Positions 1 to 12,238 are shown, counted from the first letter of the stretch. The stretch is 62,000 nucleotides of DNA from Gnetum montanum (GCA_015680685.1 MNCI01037564.1:1084-63083), one strand, 5' to 3'. Program-made: numbers and translations. The notes: generated by a model from the sequence alone, not told the origin.

Positions 1-937
1 CCTTTATTGCCGTTTCGGCCTAGGGCAGCGTATCGCCGTCGCCGATTAGCTTGTTGTCGCATATGAAAAACCTGTACCATACAGCGTAATCTTAATCTAC
101 GCTCTACAATTAGACTTATCTTGCAACAAAAATAGACATTGTAACATAATAAAAGACAATACAGCTAGCGAGAACTACTTACCCGCCTGCGTAGTACACA
201 GTGCCTTGAGGGTTCTGGGAGTACGTTGACACATGGCGAGCCACGAACAATGTGTTGTATGCGTGATAACAGTTGAAACGGGCCATACTCTAGATCCAGT
301 GTAAGCTCCTTAGACCCCGAGAGCTGAGCACTTGGTCTTCGGGATAGCCTGTCTCGATGGCCCCGTCCGTTAGGTAATCCAGAACCCCCTGTGAAGACCC
401 CGACAATAGGTGCTCCAAAATGGCACCAGNTTCCCCTGCACTCTGGTGTGAGGGGGAGGAACATTTGGGACGATAGGGTTCACCCAGCATAAAACCCCAA
501 TGATGTCCAGCACAATCAGGACGGGCTTCAGCGCGATGCTGTCAGTAAAAAAAAAACTAGGACTCATTAACACCTACATCTACATTTGCACCACTAAAAC
601 AGAATTCGTAAAACGCAACCATGCCAAAAATTGCCAAAACCCTTGCAACAACGCAAGGTTTGTCCCTGACAACGGCAACGAACGCAACCTCACCAAAACC
701 CTCGCATTAACCCGAGGTCCGTAATTTCAATATTCGCATTCACGCAAAAGACATTCAAAAGCAAAAAAAAACAAAATAGACATATAGAACAAACATAAGC
801 GCAGGGAGAATGACCTACCGGTTAAGAGGCGTTGGGTCGCAAACATCGATCAGCGCCTGCGAGACGCGGTTCAAACTTGCTTGCACTTCGTCAATCTTAG
901 CTAGTTTTGCATTCTTCTTCTTCACCTTTGGTGCCAT
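1..937 (-). pseudogene. Antisense gene of Tat-like element T1, exons 1-3 (continues left of window)
   Basis: Function unknown; no domain recognised. It lies opposite to pol and is read leftwards. Exon 1 is 937-819 (119 bp, ATG at 937, starts MAPKVKKKN, lysine-rich), with donor GTAGGT. Exon 2 is 538-183, with acceptor TTACTGACAG and donor GTAAGT; it holds a motif like KPVLIVLDIIGVLCW. Exon 3 starts at 71 after GTACAG and leaves the window. Reading frame is kept across both introns (phase 2, then phase 2). The same exons occur in T2 and T5. Exon 2 is 94 bp shorter than the 450 bp of the other copies, and the shortfall falls at the N at 430, so part is probably missing from the assembly. One in-frame TAG is seen in exon 3, so this copy is probably not functional. 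Splicing is inferred from homology and consensus sites, not from transcripts. Confidence 0.75.
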
Positions 938-1100
938 CACGACAGTTGTAGAACTTCTTCACAGCCTACTTGCAAATCCTCGCAAGGTTCCATGCCCTAG
1001 CTCTCTGCTCTTCTTCTTCTCTGCTCTCCCTTTTCTCTGCTCTTCCTTGCAAATTCAAATTCACAATTGCCAACAACCACTTCTTATTCAAAAAACAATC

Positions 1101-1108
1101 TACTTATA
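1101..1108 (-). promoter_or_regulatory. Possible TATA box of the T1 antisense gene
   Basis: The minus strand reads TATAAGTA about 165 bases before the antisense ATG at 937. T2 has TATAAATC at almost the same distance (12238 to ATG 12078). Inferred from position and sequence only. Confidence 0.35.
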
Positions 1109-1356
1109 CGTGAGGATCACCGACTTGATATCAGAATTAAGCGGAACTTTCCTGAAACGGAATTCGCAAATCTCGATATTAATGCGGCCGATATCACACG
1201 CTCCACTGTCCGAAATGATGCTAAACTACCACATCTTATCGCCTCGTAATCGGGTTACATTGATTACAAGCCTTGTCCATATTATTCAAAATTCAATTAG
1301 CCTTCCACGTTTGGTGACATCACGTCACTTGTCTCCTAACCATTTACGCACTTGCT

Positions 1357-1366
1357 GGTTTTGCAG
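1357..1366 (+). other. Putative 3' splice site before T1 pol
   Basis: The sequence GGTTTTGCAG ends at 1366, 12 bases before the pol ATG at 1379. A pyrimidine-rich tract ending in AG also precedes pol ATG in T2 (AG at 12811-12812) and T5 (AG at 59049-59050). Ogre elements of the Tat lineage are known to splice an intron between protease and RT, so this is likely the acceptor that joins gag-pro to pol. Confidence 0.5.
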
Positions 1367-1378
1367 GACAGACGGAGG

Positions 1379-4300
1379 ATGGACGCCACAATTTCAACAC
1401 CTTTAACTTTGACAGGCCCATACGGGCACTTAATTAGACAATTTGACTCTACGCTAGTAGACATTAACCCACCTTTAGAAAGCGTAACCATAGCTGCGTC
1501 GGAGACGTCCCGAGACTGGCCAGAACAGTCCATGCGCATGCTAGACCTAGAAGCTGGGGACATAACTGAAGACCCCCTTTGTGAGGTCCCTATAGTTATG
1601 CATAGGGGTGAGACCAAAACACTCAAGGTCAGTTCTTTGCAAGACGAGAAAACGCACAACGTAATAAAACAGGTCCTGCAAGACAACATCATTGTCTTTG
1701 CATGGTCATATGAGGATATGCCTAGGTTAGATCCTAGATTAATCCAGCATAACATTATCCTCGACCCACAGATCAAAGCGGTTAGACAAAAGGCACGAAA
1801 AATCAAACCAGAGATCGCGCTAGCAGTGCGTGATGAAATCACCAAATTCTATCATGCTGGTTTCATCCATGCAGTCGATTATTCGGACTGGGTATTTAAC
1901 ATTGTGGTCATGCCGAAGAAGACCGGGAGTATACGCATATGCATAGACTTCCGGGACTTGAACAAGGTCACAATCAAAGATAACTTTCCATTGCCGAGTA
2001 TCGATCAGCTAGTGGATACAACAGCTGGGCATGCGTTTTTGTCCTTCATGGATGGCTTTTCAGGCTATAACCAGATTCGCATCAACCCAGAACATCAACT
2101 AACCACAACGTTTATGACACCCTGGGGGATATTTTGCTATACCATGATGCCTTTTGGTCTGAAGAACGCCGGAGCAACGTATCAACGGGCCATGACATAC
2201 ATCTTTAGTGATTACCTCCTAGGAAGGCTGAATGATTATGTAGACGACATAGCTGTGAAGTCTTTGAAGTCGGAAGATCATTCAGAGGACCTGGAGTTAG
2301 TCCTTAAAAGATGCTCCATGCACGAGCTCCGGCTTAATCCAAAGAAGTGCGTATTCGGAGTCAAAACTAGGCGCATGCTGGGGTTTGTGGTATCGGAAAC
2401 CGGCATACGAGTTGACCCTGATAAGGTCAAAGCCATTGTCGAGTTAAGACCTCCCACAGACCTCAAGCAATTACGCGGGTTACATGGACGCTTACAGTTT
2501 ATACGCAGATTCATTTCGAGGTTAACCGACAAATTACATCCTATGCAACATTTGCTGAAAAAGGGGGTTAGTTTTGAATGGATTGACGATTGCCAGCGTG
2601 CGTTTGACAGCCTAAAACAGGAACTGCAACATCTACCGATGGTTTTCCCACCACAAAGGGACTTGCCTTTTTTCATTTACCTCGCCACTTCAGACGTAGC
2701 AATAGCAGCGTTTCTTTGTCAAAAGAGGGAGGATGGGTCAGAAATGCCCATCTACTACCTGAGTCATGCTCTATATGCGTACGAGATGAGATACAACGAC
2801 GTTGAGCGTAATTGCTTAGCATTAGCTTTTACGCTCAAGAAATGTAGGCATTATCTTTTTCGTAGTCAAGTTAACGTCATCTGTAAAAACAACATCCTTA
2901 GAGCCATTACGCATAGCTTATACGAGAGTAGCAAAATAGCTCGCTGGAAGGCTATCACTGCAGAATTCGATCTGCACTATATTGGTCAATCATCCACGAA
3001 AGGCCAAGCGATAGCTGACCAGTTAACAACTTCGCCGATTAACAATCACGCAACCATAGAGCCAGAGTTTCCAGACGAATATGTACATTGTCTAAGCCCT
3101 GTCTCGACAGGCCTCGAAGCAATGTTGTACTTCGATGGAGCCTCAACTGCCAGAGGCGGCAGTGCCGCCACTGTCCTTACGCTATCGCCTGAGGATGTGC
3201 GTCTACACACTTATCGATTGACCTTCCCTTGTACGAACAATGTGGCAGAGTATGAGCGACTCCTCAGGGGGTTACTAATTGCAGGTGAGCTCGACGTGCA
3301 ACACCTGGAGGTTAGGGGTGATTCGATGCTAGTCATAAATCAAATCACTGGAGTCTACGCCTGCAAGGCTATACATTTGCAGCTCTACTGCGATTAGGCT
3401 AAAGATCTTCTAAGGCGATTTATGACCTTCGATGCCCAACATGTCCCGAGGACTAACAACACGCTGGCCGACGCACTTGCCACCTTGGCTTTACAGGTGC
3501 CTTCACACTTGCTTAACACCTGCCCTGCATTGATTACAGACTGCGCAGAACCTATCATTTAGACGGTGCACATCTCCTCTCTTACCGAGGTGAGCATGCC
3601 TGAATGGTACGATCATATCAAATCTTATCTTTTACAGGGTGAACTACCAACTACATTAACGCGCGCACAGAGGGACGCAATCTGAAAGCGGGCTAAGCAC
3701 TACATCATCATTGGTGACAACACTCTTTGTAGATGCTCCTTTGATGGCATATTGCTCACCTGCGTTAACACAGACCAAGCACAGCACATAGTCAGTGAGG
3801 TTCACGAGGGACTGTGCGGTGGCCACGTAGCACCACAGGCTATGGCCCTAAAAATCCGTCGTCTAGGGTACTACTGGCCACGCATGGAAAGAGATTGTTT
3901 GACAAAGGTTAAGACCTGTGACACATGTCAACGTCACGCAAACCTCATCCACGTGTCACCCACAGAATTGCACACGACACAGATAACATGGCCATTCCAA
4001 CGATGGGGACTGGACATTATAGGACCCATCACGACCAAATCCTCGGCAGGGCATAGCTTCATTATTACTGCGACTGAGTACTTTACGAAGTGGGTAGAAG
4101 CTGTCCCCCTGCGGAAAATCACATCCCAACAGGTTTGCCATTTTATCTTGGATAACATAGTGACCCAATTTGGTCTCCCCATGACTATTGTGACCGACAA
4201 TGGGCCACAGTTTAGTAGCACGGATACCAAATCCTTCTGTGACAACCTAGGCATCAGGTAGTCTTTTTCCTCTCCTTATTACCCGCAGGCAAATGGTCAA

Positions 4301-4846
4301 GCTAAAGCATCCAACAATATAATCATCAATTTGCTCAAGAAAATGCTCGACGGCAACAAAAGGCGGTGGCATGAACAGATCCTCTACGTGCTATGGGCAT
4401 ATCGTACTACTTGTAGAATAGCTACAGGCAGTACGCCCTATAGCCTGGTTTATGGATCTGAGGCGGTGCTACCTCTTGAATTGTAAATTCCTTCTCTGAG
4501 AATGGTCCTCTCCACCATTATAAATGAGGCTCAACACACCGAGGCTCGGATAATGGATTTGGAGTCATTGGAAGGGAAGCGGATATAAGCTCTTGAAGCA
4601 ATTGGGAAATATCAGGATAAACAGAGACAAAAGCATCATCATAATCTTCAGCAGTGTCCGATCAAGAAAGGAGACCTAGTTCTCAAGGCTGTGTGTGAAC
4701 CATTAGGCAAGTTCTCTGCAAATTGGGAAGACCCTTTCTTGGTGATCGATGCATACAGCAACGGAGCGTTCAAATTGGCAGATGTCAACGGTAACGAGTT
4801 AGCAAATCCTATGAATCATGTATACTTAAAGAGGTATCTCATCTAG
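1379..4846 (+). pseudogene. pol: T1 pol: reverse transcriptase, RNase H, second (archaeal-type) RNase H, integrase
   Basis: A single frame of 1,155 codons encodes the copying and insertion enzymes of a Ty3/gypsy element. In order: RT (fingers motif near CIDFRDLN, catalytic YVDDI at about residue 290), gypsy RNase H (FIYLATSD, VERNCLALAF), a second RNase H with FDGAS, AEYE, RGDSML and ADALATLA supplying the D-E-D-D residues, then integrase with an HHCC-like finger (CDTCQRH), WGLDIIGP and TDNGPQFSS. Two RNase H domains mark the Tat lineage (Ogre/Retand relatives). There are six in-frame stops (TAG 3395, TAG 3560, TGA 3683, TAG 4259, TAA 4484, TAA 4586) but no frameshift, so this is the least decayed pol here. 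The third integrase catalytic residue, normally Glu, is Lys (AAA at 4304). The ATG at 1379 is chosen because T2 and T5 have an equivalent Met a few bases after an acceptor-like AG. Confidence 0.93.
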
Positions 4847-4884
4847 TGGCATCTACGGTGTTGACAGTAGGTATGGCAGTAAAC

Positions 4885-5340
4885 ATCCGCTACGACGTAA
4901 AACTAGCACTGATCGTCCGCTACGACGTAAAACTGGCACTGCACGTCCGCTATGACATAAAACTAGCATTCCTTGCACGTGTCCGCCACAACACTAAACT
5001 AGCAAGCAGTAACCGTCTGCTACGACATAAAATTGGCACTGTTGCACAGGTCCGCTAAGACGAAAAACTAGCATCTTTTGCACGCGTCCGCCATGATGCT
5101 AAACTGGCACAGGTACGTAGCCGTCTGCTGAGACGTAAAACTAGCACAGATCTGTCCCTGGGTCACGACATGAAACTAACATCCACAGCACGGTCTGCTG
5201 AGACCATAAACTAGCCTGACCACCGTCTGCTACGACATAAAACTAGCACTTCTCGGTCTGCCCGGACTTTAAACTGGGACCATGGTTTGTTGAGACTTAA
5301 AACCAGTAATGACAGTCTTCCAAGACATAAAACTGGGATG
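4885..5340 (+). repeat. T1 array of 14 motifs, consensus GACRTAAAACTRGCA, between pol and LTR
   Basis: Fourteen degenerate copies spaced about 30-45 bases, most preceded by GTCYGCTA. The same motif forms arrays after T2 pol and in the spacers before and after the antisense gene in T2, T4 and T5. Tandem repeats in the 3' untranslated part of Tat elements are known and can seed satellites. The alternation CTGG/CTAG fits C-to-T decay in a CHG context on the other strand. Confidence 0.85.
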
Positions 5341-5398
5341 TACAGATCACCACCATGTTCAAGCGAGCGTGATCACTCCTGTATAGTTGCACAGCAGA

Positions 5399-5410
5399 CG
5401 GGGTGGGATA
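5399..5410 (+). other. T1 polypurine tract
   Basis: CGGGGTGGGATA lies directly before the proposed LTR start. It would prime plus-strand DNA synthesis. T2 has a similar tract (ATGGGATGGGGCA) in the same place. Confidence 0.55.
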
Positions 5411-6651
5411 CTGAGACATGCCCAGTGTCGCCATCTCATCGGCATCTTACTGATCCCTCGGATAAGCAAAGAGGCATCTTACTGATCCCTCAGAGATGTC
5501 GCCACCGCACCCGCAGTAGTTGTAGCAGCTCTGGGAGTTTAGCCTCATTAGTCGGAGCCCCAACGAAATCCTCGTTGGTCATGGCCCCAGGAGTCTCCGC
5601 CAATCATCGTTATCGGACGTCGGCTTCCCAAATTCATCTGGCCGGTTCCCGGTGTAACCAGTGAGCTGCAGTGCGTCTGATGCCTTTTGACGAAGGTATG
5701 CAGTGCCGAATCATCAGGATTGGCGGCTCTGCCCAAGTGCTCCAGCTCAACATTTACAGTCCATTAGCTCTGGTTAACATCAGACAACATTGGTTCCAAG
5801 AACCTCGCCTTTTGTCCATAAGGAATGGTATCCTCTGCTCTCTTTTTTTTGGTTGCAGGCTACCTACCTCGGAGGACGTCATTCAAAGGTGCATCGATCT
5901 GAGTGGTGAAGTACAACAACAGGTTGAAATGGCTGCTCAGGTTTGCCCAACACACGTCTGACCTCAATTTCTTTTTCCTTCTTCCCCACCACCCAGTTCC
6001 CATACGCAACATCCATATATGCACGTCTTCGTTTTCCGCACTCATGCTAGCAGAGATATCGTAGAAAGTGACGCGCAACGCTCCTTTCGCACGCATTCCT
6101 ACTACAATTTGTAATAGAGACATCTCAGATTGACGCGCTACGCTCGTCTGAAAGCATTCTTGTTGACATGAATAAACACATAGTTTGCATCCTCTCTGAA
6201 CTTGTTTCCAGTTACATCCCTTTCTCTCATATACTCACCAGTCTTCTTCTTTTATGTGGACGGAGCAATACCTGAGTAGTCATGGATGAACGTTGTTCTT
6301 GCTTCTACCAATCCGGTGTTTTGCATTCTTTGTCGACATTCTTTGGGTAAGCCCTCTAACCTTCAACAAAGAGGGGCCATTGAAACACCATGAAAATTAT
6401 GAGTCGCCTCAGGCGAAGATTCGTAATTCAAGCGAGAACGCGCCTCAAATTTGTTCAAGGACAAGTTTACGCTCTATCACGCACGGCAGCATAATGAGCA
6501 TAATAAGCTCCAAGACAGTTGAAGGAAGAATCCAGAGAGGCATGACAGATTGACATTTTTTTTTGCTTGTGGCGCATAAATAAATGGCCTTTACGCTCAT
6601 TACGCGGTGGTGCGTACCAGTGCGTGGGTCATAATTCAAGTTGCACGCTCA

Positions 6652-6830
6652 TTACGCTTCATCACGCGCAGCTGCGTGGTAAGCGTAAGTTACGCATTAT
6701 TTACGCTTTATCACACGCATTTGTGTAATGAACGTAAGTTATACTTTGTTTACGCTTCACCACGCGCAGCTGTGTAGTGAGCGTACATTATATTTACGCT
6801 TTGCCACACACAGCTGCGTGGTGAGCGTAA
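6652..6830 (+). repeat. Four 37-bp palindromes in the U3 of T1
   Basis: Near-palindromes at 6652-6688, 6701-6737, 6750-6786 and 6794-6830, each starting TTACGCTT and ending in AGCGTAA or a variant, centred on CAGCTG (ATTTGT in the second). Length is constant at 37 bp and spacing is 49, 49 and 44 bp. Position upstream of the TATA box suggests protein binding sites or a hairpin. Confidence 0.8.
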
Positions 6831-6931
6831 AACGATCTTGAGCTCATTGCGCTCATACACGCAACGCAATGCGAATGAGTGATATAGCCTGAAAATAATT
6901 AAAGCACGTTCAACACTTGCTTACTTCTCAC

Positions 6932-6963
6932 ACGCACAACACGCAAACAAGCGTGTTGTGCGT
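6932..6963 (+). repeat. Perfect 13-bp inverted repeat in T1 LTR
   Basis: Arms ACGCACAACACGC (6932-6944) and GCGTGTTGTGCGT (6951-6963) flank a 6-base loop AAACAA, about 100 bases upstream of the TATA box. Perfect pairing in an otherwise decaying LTR suggests recent formation or constraint. Confidence 0.8.
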
Positions 6964-7059
6964 AGTCACAGTCTGACTTAAAAGATCATGCCAGCAGGGC
7001 CCGCAATATCCGGAGCCCACATCATCAAGGTTGTGCCTTCTCCGCAAAGTGTCGCGGCC

Positions 7060-7067
7060 TATAAATA
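7060..7067 (+). promoter_or_regulatory. TATA box of T1 LTR
   Basis: TATAAATA in a GC-rich local context (GCGGCCTATAAATACCC), about 720 bases before the LTR end. It would start the element RNA near 7090 and set the U3/R border. Confidence 0.65.
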
Positions 7068-7781
7068 CCCTAGTTATCAAAGATACACATGTTGGCAAAA
7101 ATTCGGGTTAACAAGAAACTCAGAGAAGCAAAAAGCATATTTTTGAGCACCAGAGAACTTAGCACTTTGGTGCAGAGATACAGAGAACAACGCTTTGGCA
7201 ATTGTGGATATCATCGCCTTACAGCTGAAGTAGAGTACAGTTTGATCTAAGCACCGGTGACAGGAGTAATCGTTCTGCTGAAAAGACTTTATCGATCAGA
7301 TACAGTTGATCGGTAGATGTTGAAGCTTGGCCTGCCTTGCATCTCAGCTTAGCCCATGAGGTAGATCAAACTTCTATTCAGACCGTTTTGCTTGTTGTTT
7401 TGTGCTTGTTTCACATCCTGTAATCCAGGATTCCCCAGTGTAATTTCTCACACGAAATATACATTTGTAAGTCAAAGCGCAGATCTTGAAGCTACGTGTT
7501 TCTCTTTTGCCAGCCTCCTTTCATCGTGTTTAGCATTATCGCCGTCGTAATCCGATCACATCACTTTCCTTTTGTTTTACAGCGCCTCGAATCAGATCGC
7601 TTTCTTTTACGCGCTTTACGTTGTTTTACTGACCCGTAAGTCCCTGTCTAATCGACAAGACCGTTCAGGGCACCGCGGATTCATTTTTTCCAGCATAGCC
7701 CTTGCGCGGATCCGTGGCTAAAACTGTGTACGCCGGAATATCGGTCGGTATTTCCAGCTACCGACATTTTCTGTCGTTACA

Positions 7782-10700
7782 GGTCCCACATCCATCTTAA
7801 AAAGTATACGGTCTAAATTGAGCCTGAGGAAATGCTAGACCTTCTCTTCCATGATATCCATCCAACACCTAATGCTAGATTCAGTGTCTATGGCAACTTT
7901 CTCCTTTTCAACAGCTATCCATCTTGGAAGGCCCAGAGAAAAGGAGGTGGTAGTAGTCTCACCTATGGGAAGGTTCACTTCCTATTCAATAGATTCCATG
8001 ACCTTTACCTGCTACATGAACTTTTTATATGCCTCAGAAGTGCCAATGGAATCTACAAATGCCTTATAGATAAATGCTTCCATAGAAGTATCCTTGTACA
8101 TTTTTACGATAGGTGGCATGTTCCATTTTATACATGTGTTTATGGTTTTTCTAGGACTTCCCCCCATTTGTAAACCCTTGCACTATAATCTTTCCAATCC
8201 TGACTCTTCTGGGCCAAAAAATCCATTTGCATTTGCTATTCTATGATTTCTCAAGTGGCTTCATTATTCAGTTGCATGACTGTACAATACCTAGCATAAT
8301 CTATCATAGCCGTGCACCAATTCTCATTATTAGTATCATGGGCTTTGAGGAATTCATTCCTCAATTTGAGGTCTTCCACCTCGGTGCTCAGGTCGGTCTT
8401 CTCTTTCTTAGCCTTCTAGACCCATTTCCATAGATCTTCATTGATGTGCATACACTCCCACAAGGAGTGTGCCAAGTGCAAAGCACATTTGCTATCCTCT
8501 TCATATGCACGATGAGGCAGCTCAGTCACTTTAGGAAAGAATGTAGGCATGACACTAAGTTTCAAAGTTCATGATAGGTCCCATTTGAGTTGAGAGGTTG
8601 TCACAACATAAATATCACATCAATCACATTAGTATAGCAAGGATAGCAAACTCAAGAACTCTAGCATAGCAACATGAAAGTGCCTAGCATAGCTACTTAC
8701 CCACTTTAGGATCAACCTACTTGAGATGGCCGATCATGTCATCGACAACCCCTTGTATGAATGTAAACTTGTTAGGGGTCTCGGCCCATGGTTCTAGATA
8801 AACTAGAGGGGGTCATGCAGCATCAACAGTGGTGTATGTCATGCACTTAAATGCACCAACAATGGTCAAGGTGAACTATGGTATGACTATGGGCAAAAAA
8901 ACTCACCAACTTCTAATTGCAGTTCCCCTCCTTTATTACTTGAAGCAATGGTAGCACCTTTAGCATTTCTCCACTCCCCTAATGCTGAACTACCTTTGAC
9001 AAGGGAAACTCTAGCAAAAGTCCCTTCTAGGTTGATGTGGGCTTCTCCTTTATTTGCTAGCACCTTCCCTTTTGAGGCAACAATATTCTCTTCATCCATG
9101 GGAGACACCTCTTCATCTCCAAAAATGTCCTCCTTATCAATAGGAGGATTTTGCCTAATAACAAGAGCCCCTGCCTTAGTGGCAGGAGTTCTTTCTCTCT
9201 TGACTGGGGCCCTTTCCCCTAAGATTAGGACCTCCATGTCTTTATTTTTCACCCCCATCTTGGGAGCCAACACCTCTTTTTCATGTTCTTCCTCTTCCTT
9301 TTCTTTCTCTGATAGCCAAAAAACATGTTTGCATTAGCTCAAAATAGGTTAGCTTAAAGTAGGTGCTACACTATGCTACGCTATTTAGCTCTCATAACAT
9401 AGTAGGTGTTTGCAAAATAGGTAAAGAAATAAGCATTAACAAAAGCATTTACCAATGGGGGGTTTCATCCTCTGTAGTTTAAATTGCAATCTCTACCCCT
9501 CCTCTTCTTCTGTGTAGAGGGTTTCCTTAGCTAAAGGAGGCATCTTTTGCTGCAACTTAGTTTTCACCATTTTAGAAATGAGATGTTTCCCCTATGATAC
9601 ACTACCAGAGGCAGTAGAGGATGCCTCTCCTACGCTATCTTGGCCACAAAAGTTGTGGGCCACCTAATCCTTAGTCATCATGGAGAACGAATCCCCAATT
9701 ACTTCTGGGGGATCTTGGGCAGGGGTGGTCTAGAGGATCTAGCAAATCCATGATTTGGAGATTTGGTTGTGATTCCACATTACCTAGGACCCATTCCCAT
9801 GGACTACCAAAAAATTCATGAAATGTCACAAGCAAGCTATGCAAAAGGGGTAATATACATTGAAATGGGACTCTTGCTTCTTATGGAGCCCTACGATTTT
9901 AGCATGCAAGCATTTACACAAAGACCTTGCCCAGTTGTAGTGAGCCCCCTCTTCCATGACCTCAAATATTACCTAGGCTTGCTCAATCCCAAGGATCTTC
10001 CCTTAGGAAAGTAGCTGGGGGAAATGGTGGGCAAGAAATATGGGATAAACTTCTTTGGTAGGTCCCACCTTGACCTTCTCCATAGGGATCCCTTTTTGCT
10101 CTTTGGCAACCCCTATCCACTCCTGGATGACTTCCTTCTAAAGGTTTAGCTCCTTCTTGGTCTATGACCCTATGAGGATGCCATCAACAAGGACACCAAA
10201 AAGGTCCATGAATAGCTAGTCATTAACTTCAATGACCACCTGCACACCATGTATGCATGTGTAGAAGTGGTCTGCCTTGTCAGAGAAGGAGTCTGCTAGG
10301 CCAAGCATCTTGGCAGTAGGGATGCTTGGATTTAGGACCAAGAATAAATTCATGAGCTTGGCACCTTGCAGATTCTTGACCAAGGATTCTAAGGCCTCAC
10401 TGCATATCCAATGCTAGCTGACATCTACTTCTCCATACTTGAAGTAGATATTTACCTCTGGGTTCTTGGTAGTTATCACCATCACCTCTTGAGATTTCTT
10501 CATTCCTATAGTAGTTTTCATAGAAGAAGCTAGCATAAAAACATAAAATAATACGAAAAATGGCAAAGACACTCAAGCATAAAGCAACTACTATTTAACT
10601 TACCAGGCTTTTACGGCAACGGGAATGGTGGAAGAGTGACCAAAACATCTTCAACGGCGATCAGTTTGAAAGGTGCCCATCCCTCATCCAACCAACCGAG

Positions 10701-12078
10701 CTTCTTGCATCTATTGTAGAGGTTGGGATATTGGTCTAGGTAGGTGTGGTACTCACCCCTACATTGACCTATCATACCTACACGTATAGTCTTAGTAGAA
10801 GAGAATTCCCACAAGGCCATTTATGCTATGGGTAATGCATCTGTATCATTGTAAAGCCCTTCTTCGTTGATGTAAAACCTAGTAAGAAGAACATGTCATT
10901 AACACTTGGCCAGCATAGTGAATATTTCATAGTGTAGCAAAACGTGGCTACAAAACTAACCTGCTAGCATAGTAAACAATTCCTGGTCGGTTTTGGAAGC
11001 ACATTGCCATATGACATGCAACAAACAATGTGTTGTAATGATGGTAGCACTTGTACTCAAGCATGTCCCAGATCCAAACTAGACACTTCAAATTTTTTGG
11101 GCATTGAATGGATCCTTCTCCTTACCTGCTACTAATTACCCCATCCATTAGATACCTTAGAATACCCTGTTCCACCCCAAGCAACAGGGTTTTTATTATG
11201 ACAGCCGCTACCTCCTTCGATAAGTATGACCAATTGATCACACTAAAGTGTTGGAGGAGGAATTGTAGGAACTCCTATGCTCCTTCCCTAAACCAAACCC
11301 CCTGATCCCCCACATGTGTATGGGGAGGAGGAACATGGGCCACTGGTCTATTCACATAGTACAAGACCCCTACAATTTCTAAGATAATTAGTATTGGCCT
11401 TAGTGCTATCCTGCACAACACAACAACAAATGTTAGCTTCATGTCCAAGTGTGATACACACATAGTGTAGCATAAATTATCATTTTAGCAAATAGCATAT
11501 CAGAAATCCTCTTCTTGCATATAGCATAGCAAAAACATGAAAGCAATAGTGTAGCAAAAATAGCCTAGCGTAGCAACAGATCGATTAACCCTAAGAAAGT
11601 GATTTGCACTACACCCTAACAAAACACGTGTTACGCTGTTACATCACACATGGCAAAATCCTCATGAGGGTCCTACTCTATGCCATTCGAAAGCCAAGTA
11701 GCTTAAAACTTCCAAGCCTTTGCGGCCATAATAGCCATAGCAATGGTGCTTTAAGTGACATTGCATGCAACTTTGGCGTAGTGTTTGTGCATCCGTCACA
11801 GCCAAAATGGCAATAGTGACAGTGTAAAGGCCAAAACAATGACAATGTGATGATAGAAAACATGGATAGCTAAAACTAAATTGTAGAAAATGAAAGTAAG
11901 AGAAAATAATAAAAACAAAAATAGAAGCATGAGGAGATAGAATAAGCATAACAGCCTACTGGGTTAATGGTGTCTCCTATCACACCGCGACGTGCACTTG
12001 TGTCATGCACCCTAGGGATTCCTTCACCTTGTCAACCTTAGTGAGTGCCAAGTCTGTGCGCTCTTTCTTAGGAGCCAT
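7782..12078 (-). pseudogene. Antisense gene of Tat-like element T2, exons 1-7
   Basis: Unknown function. Read leftwards, exons are: 1, 12078-11960 (119 bp, MAPKKERTD); 2, 11410-10961 (450 bp); 3, 10878-10604 (275 bp); 4, 10529-9453 (1077 bp); 5, 9308-8907 (402 bp, acidic and charged); 6, about 8872-8701; 7, about 8554-7782, cut by the T1 LTR. Exons 1-5 join in frame with the same phases as in T5. Shared protein landmarks with T5 include GEYHTYLDQYP versus GEIVHFHK, YNWA, FLVV.GN, HNQIS versus HGQIS, and QDWK..S.RV.KWGE in exon 7. Exon 7 looks like helical, coiled-coil-rich sequence. Premature stops, mostly TAG, break it. The upstream neighbour is pol on the other strand. The fold around exon 4 vaguely recalls the putative plant transposon protein domain seen in other plant elements, but I could not test this. 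Confidence 0.8.
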
Positions 12079-12230
12079 TATCTTGCTTGCTAACTCTTAC
12101 TTGTTGCTATGTCAAAAGTGCCTTGCTCTCTCTTGACACAATCTCCCTACACTCCAAAATCACTCTGTGCTCTAAATGTGAGCTCTGCATTGTTACGGTG
12201 AAAATAACGTGCTTACTAGAGGTTAACCCT

Positions 12231-12238
12231 GATTTATA
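12231..12238 (-). promoter_or_regulatory. Possible TATA box of the T2 antisense gene
   Basis: Minus strand TATAAATC, about 155 bases before the ATG at 12078. This supports transcription of the gene from its own promoter, divergent from pol. Confidence 0.45.

Larger units (their letters stand above)
5412..7781 (+). repeat. 3' LTR of T1 (about 2.37 kb)
   Basis: Starts TGAGACATG after a polypurine tract and ends CTGTCGTTACA. The last 150 bases (AAGTCCCTGTCTAATCGACA onward) align with the end of the T2 LTR at 19543 and the split T3/T4 LTR. A segment around 5855-5905 (TTGCAGGCTACC and GACGTCATTCAAAGG) aligns with 17370-17405 in the T2 LTR. U3 would run to about 7090, as a TATA box lies at 7060. 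No partner 5' LTR is in the window, so boundaries rest on these alignments. Small ORFs inside are not genes. Confidence 0.75.

Noticed and set aside
810-1406. 198-codon plus-strand ORF before T1 pol
   Set aside because: It overlaps antisense exon 1 and its promoter on the other strand, shows no family motif and is not open in T2 or T5.
8948-9337. Plus-strand 129-codon ORF in T2
   Set aside because: It lies opposite antisense exon 5, whose frame and splice phase match T5; the plus frame has no match.
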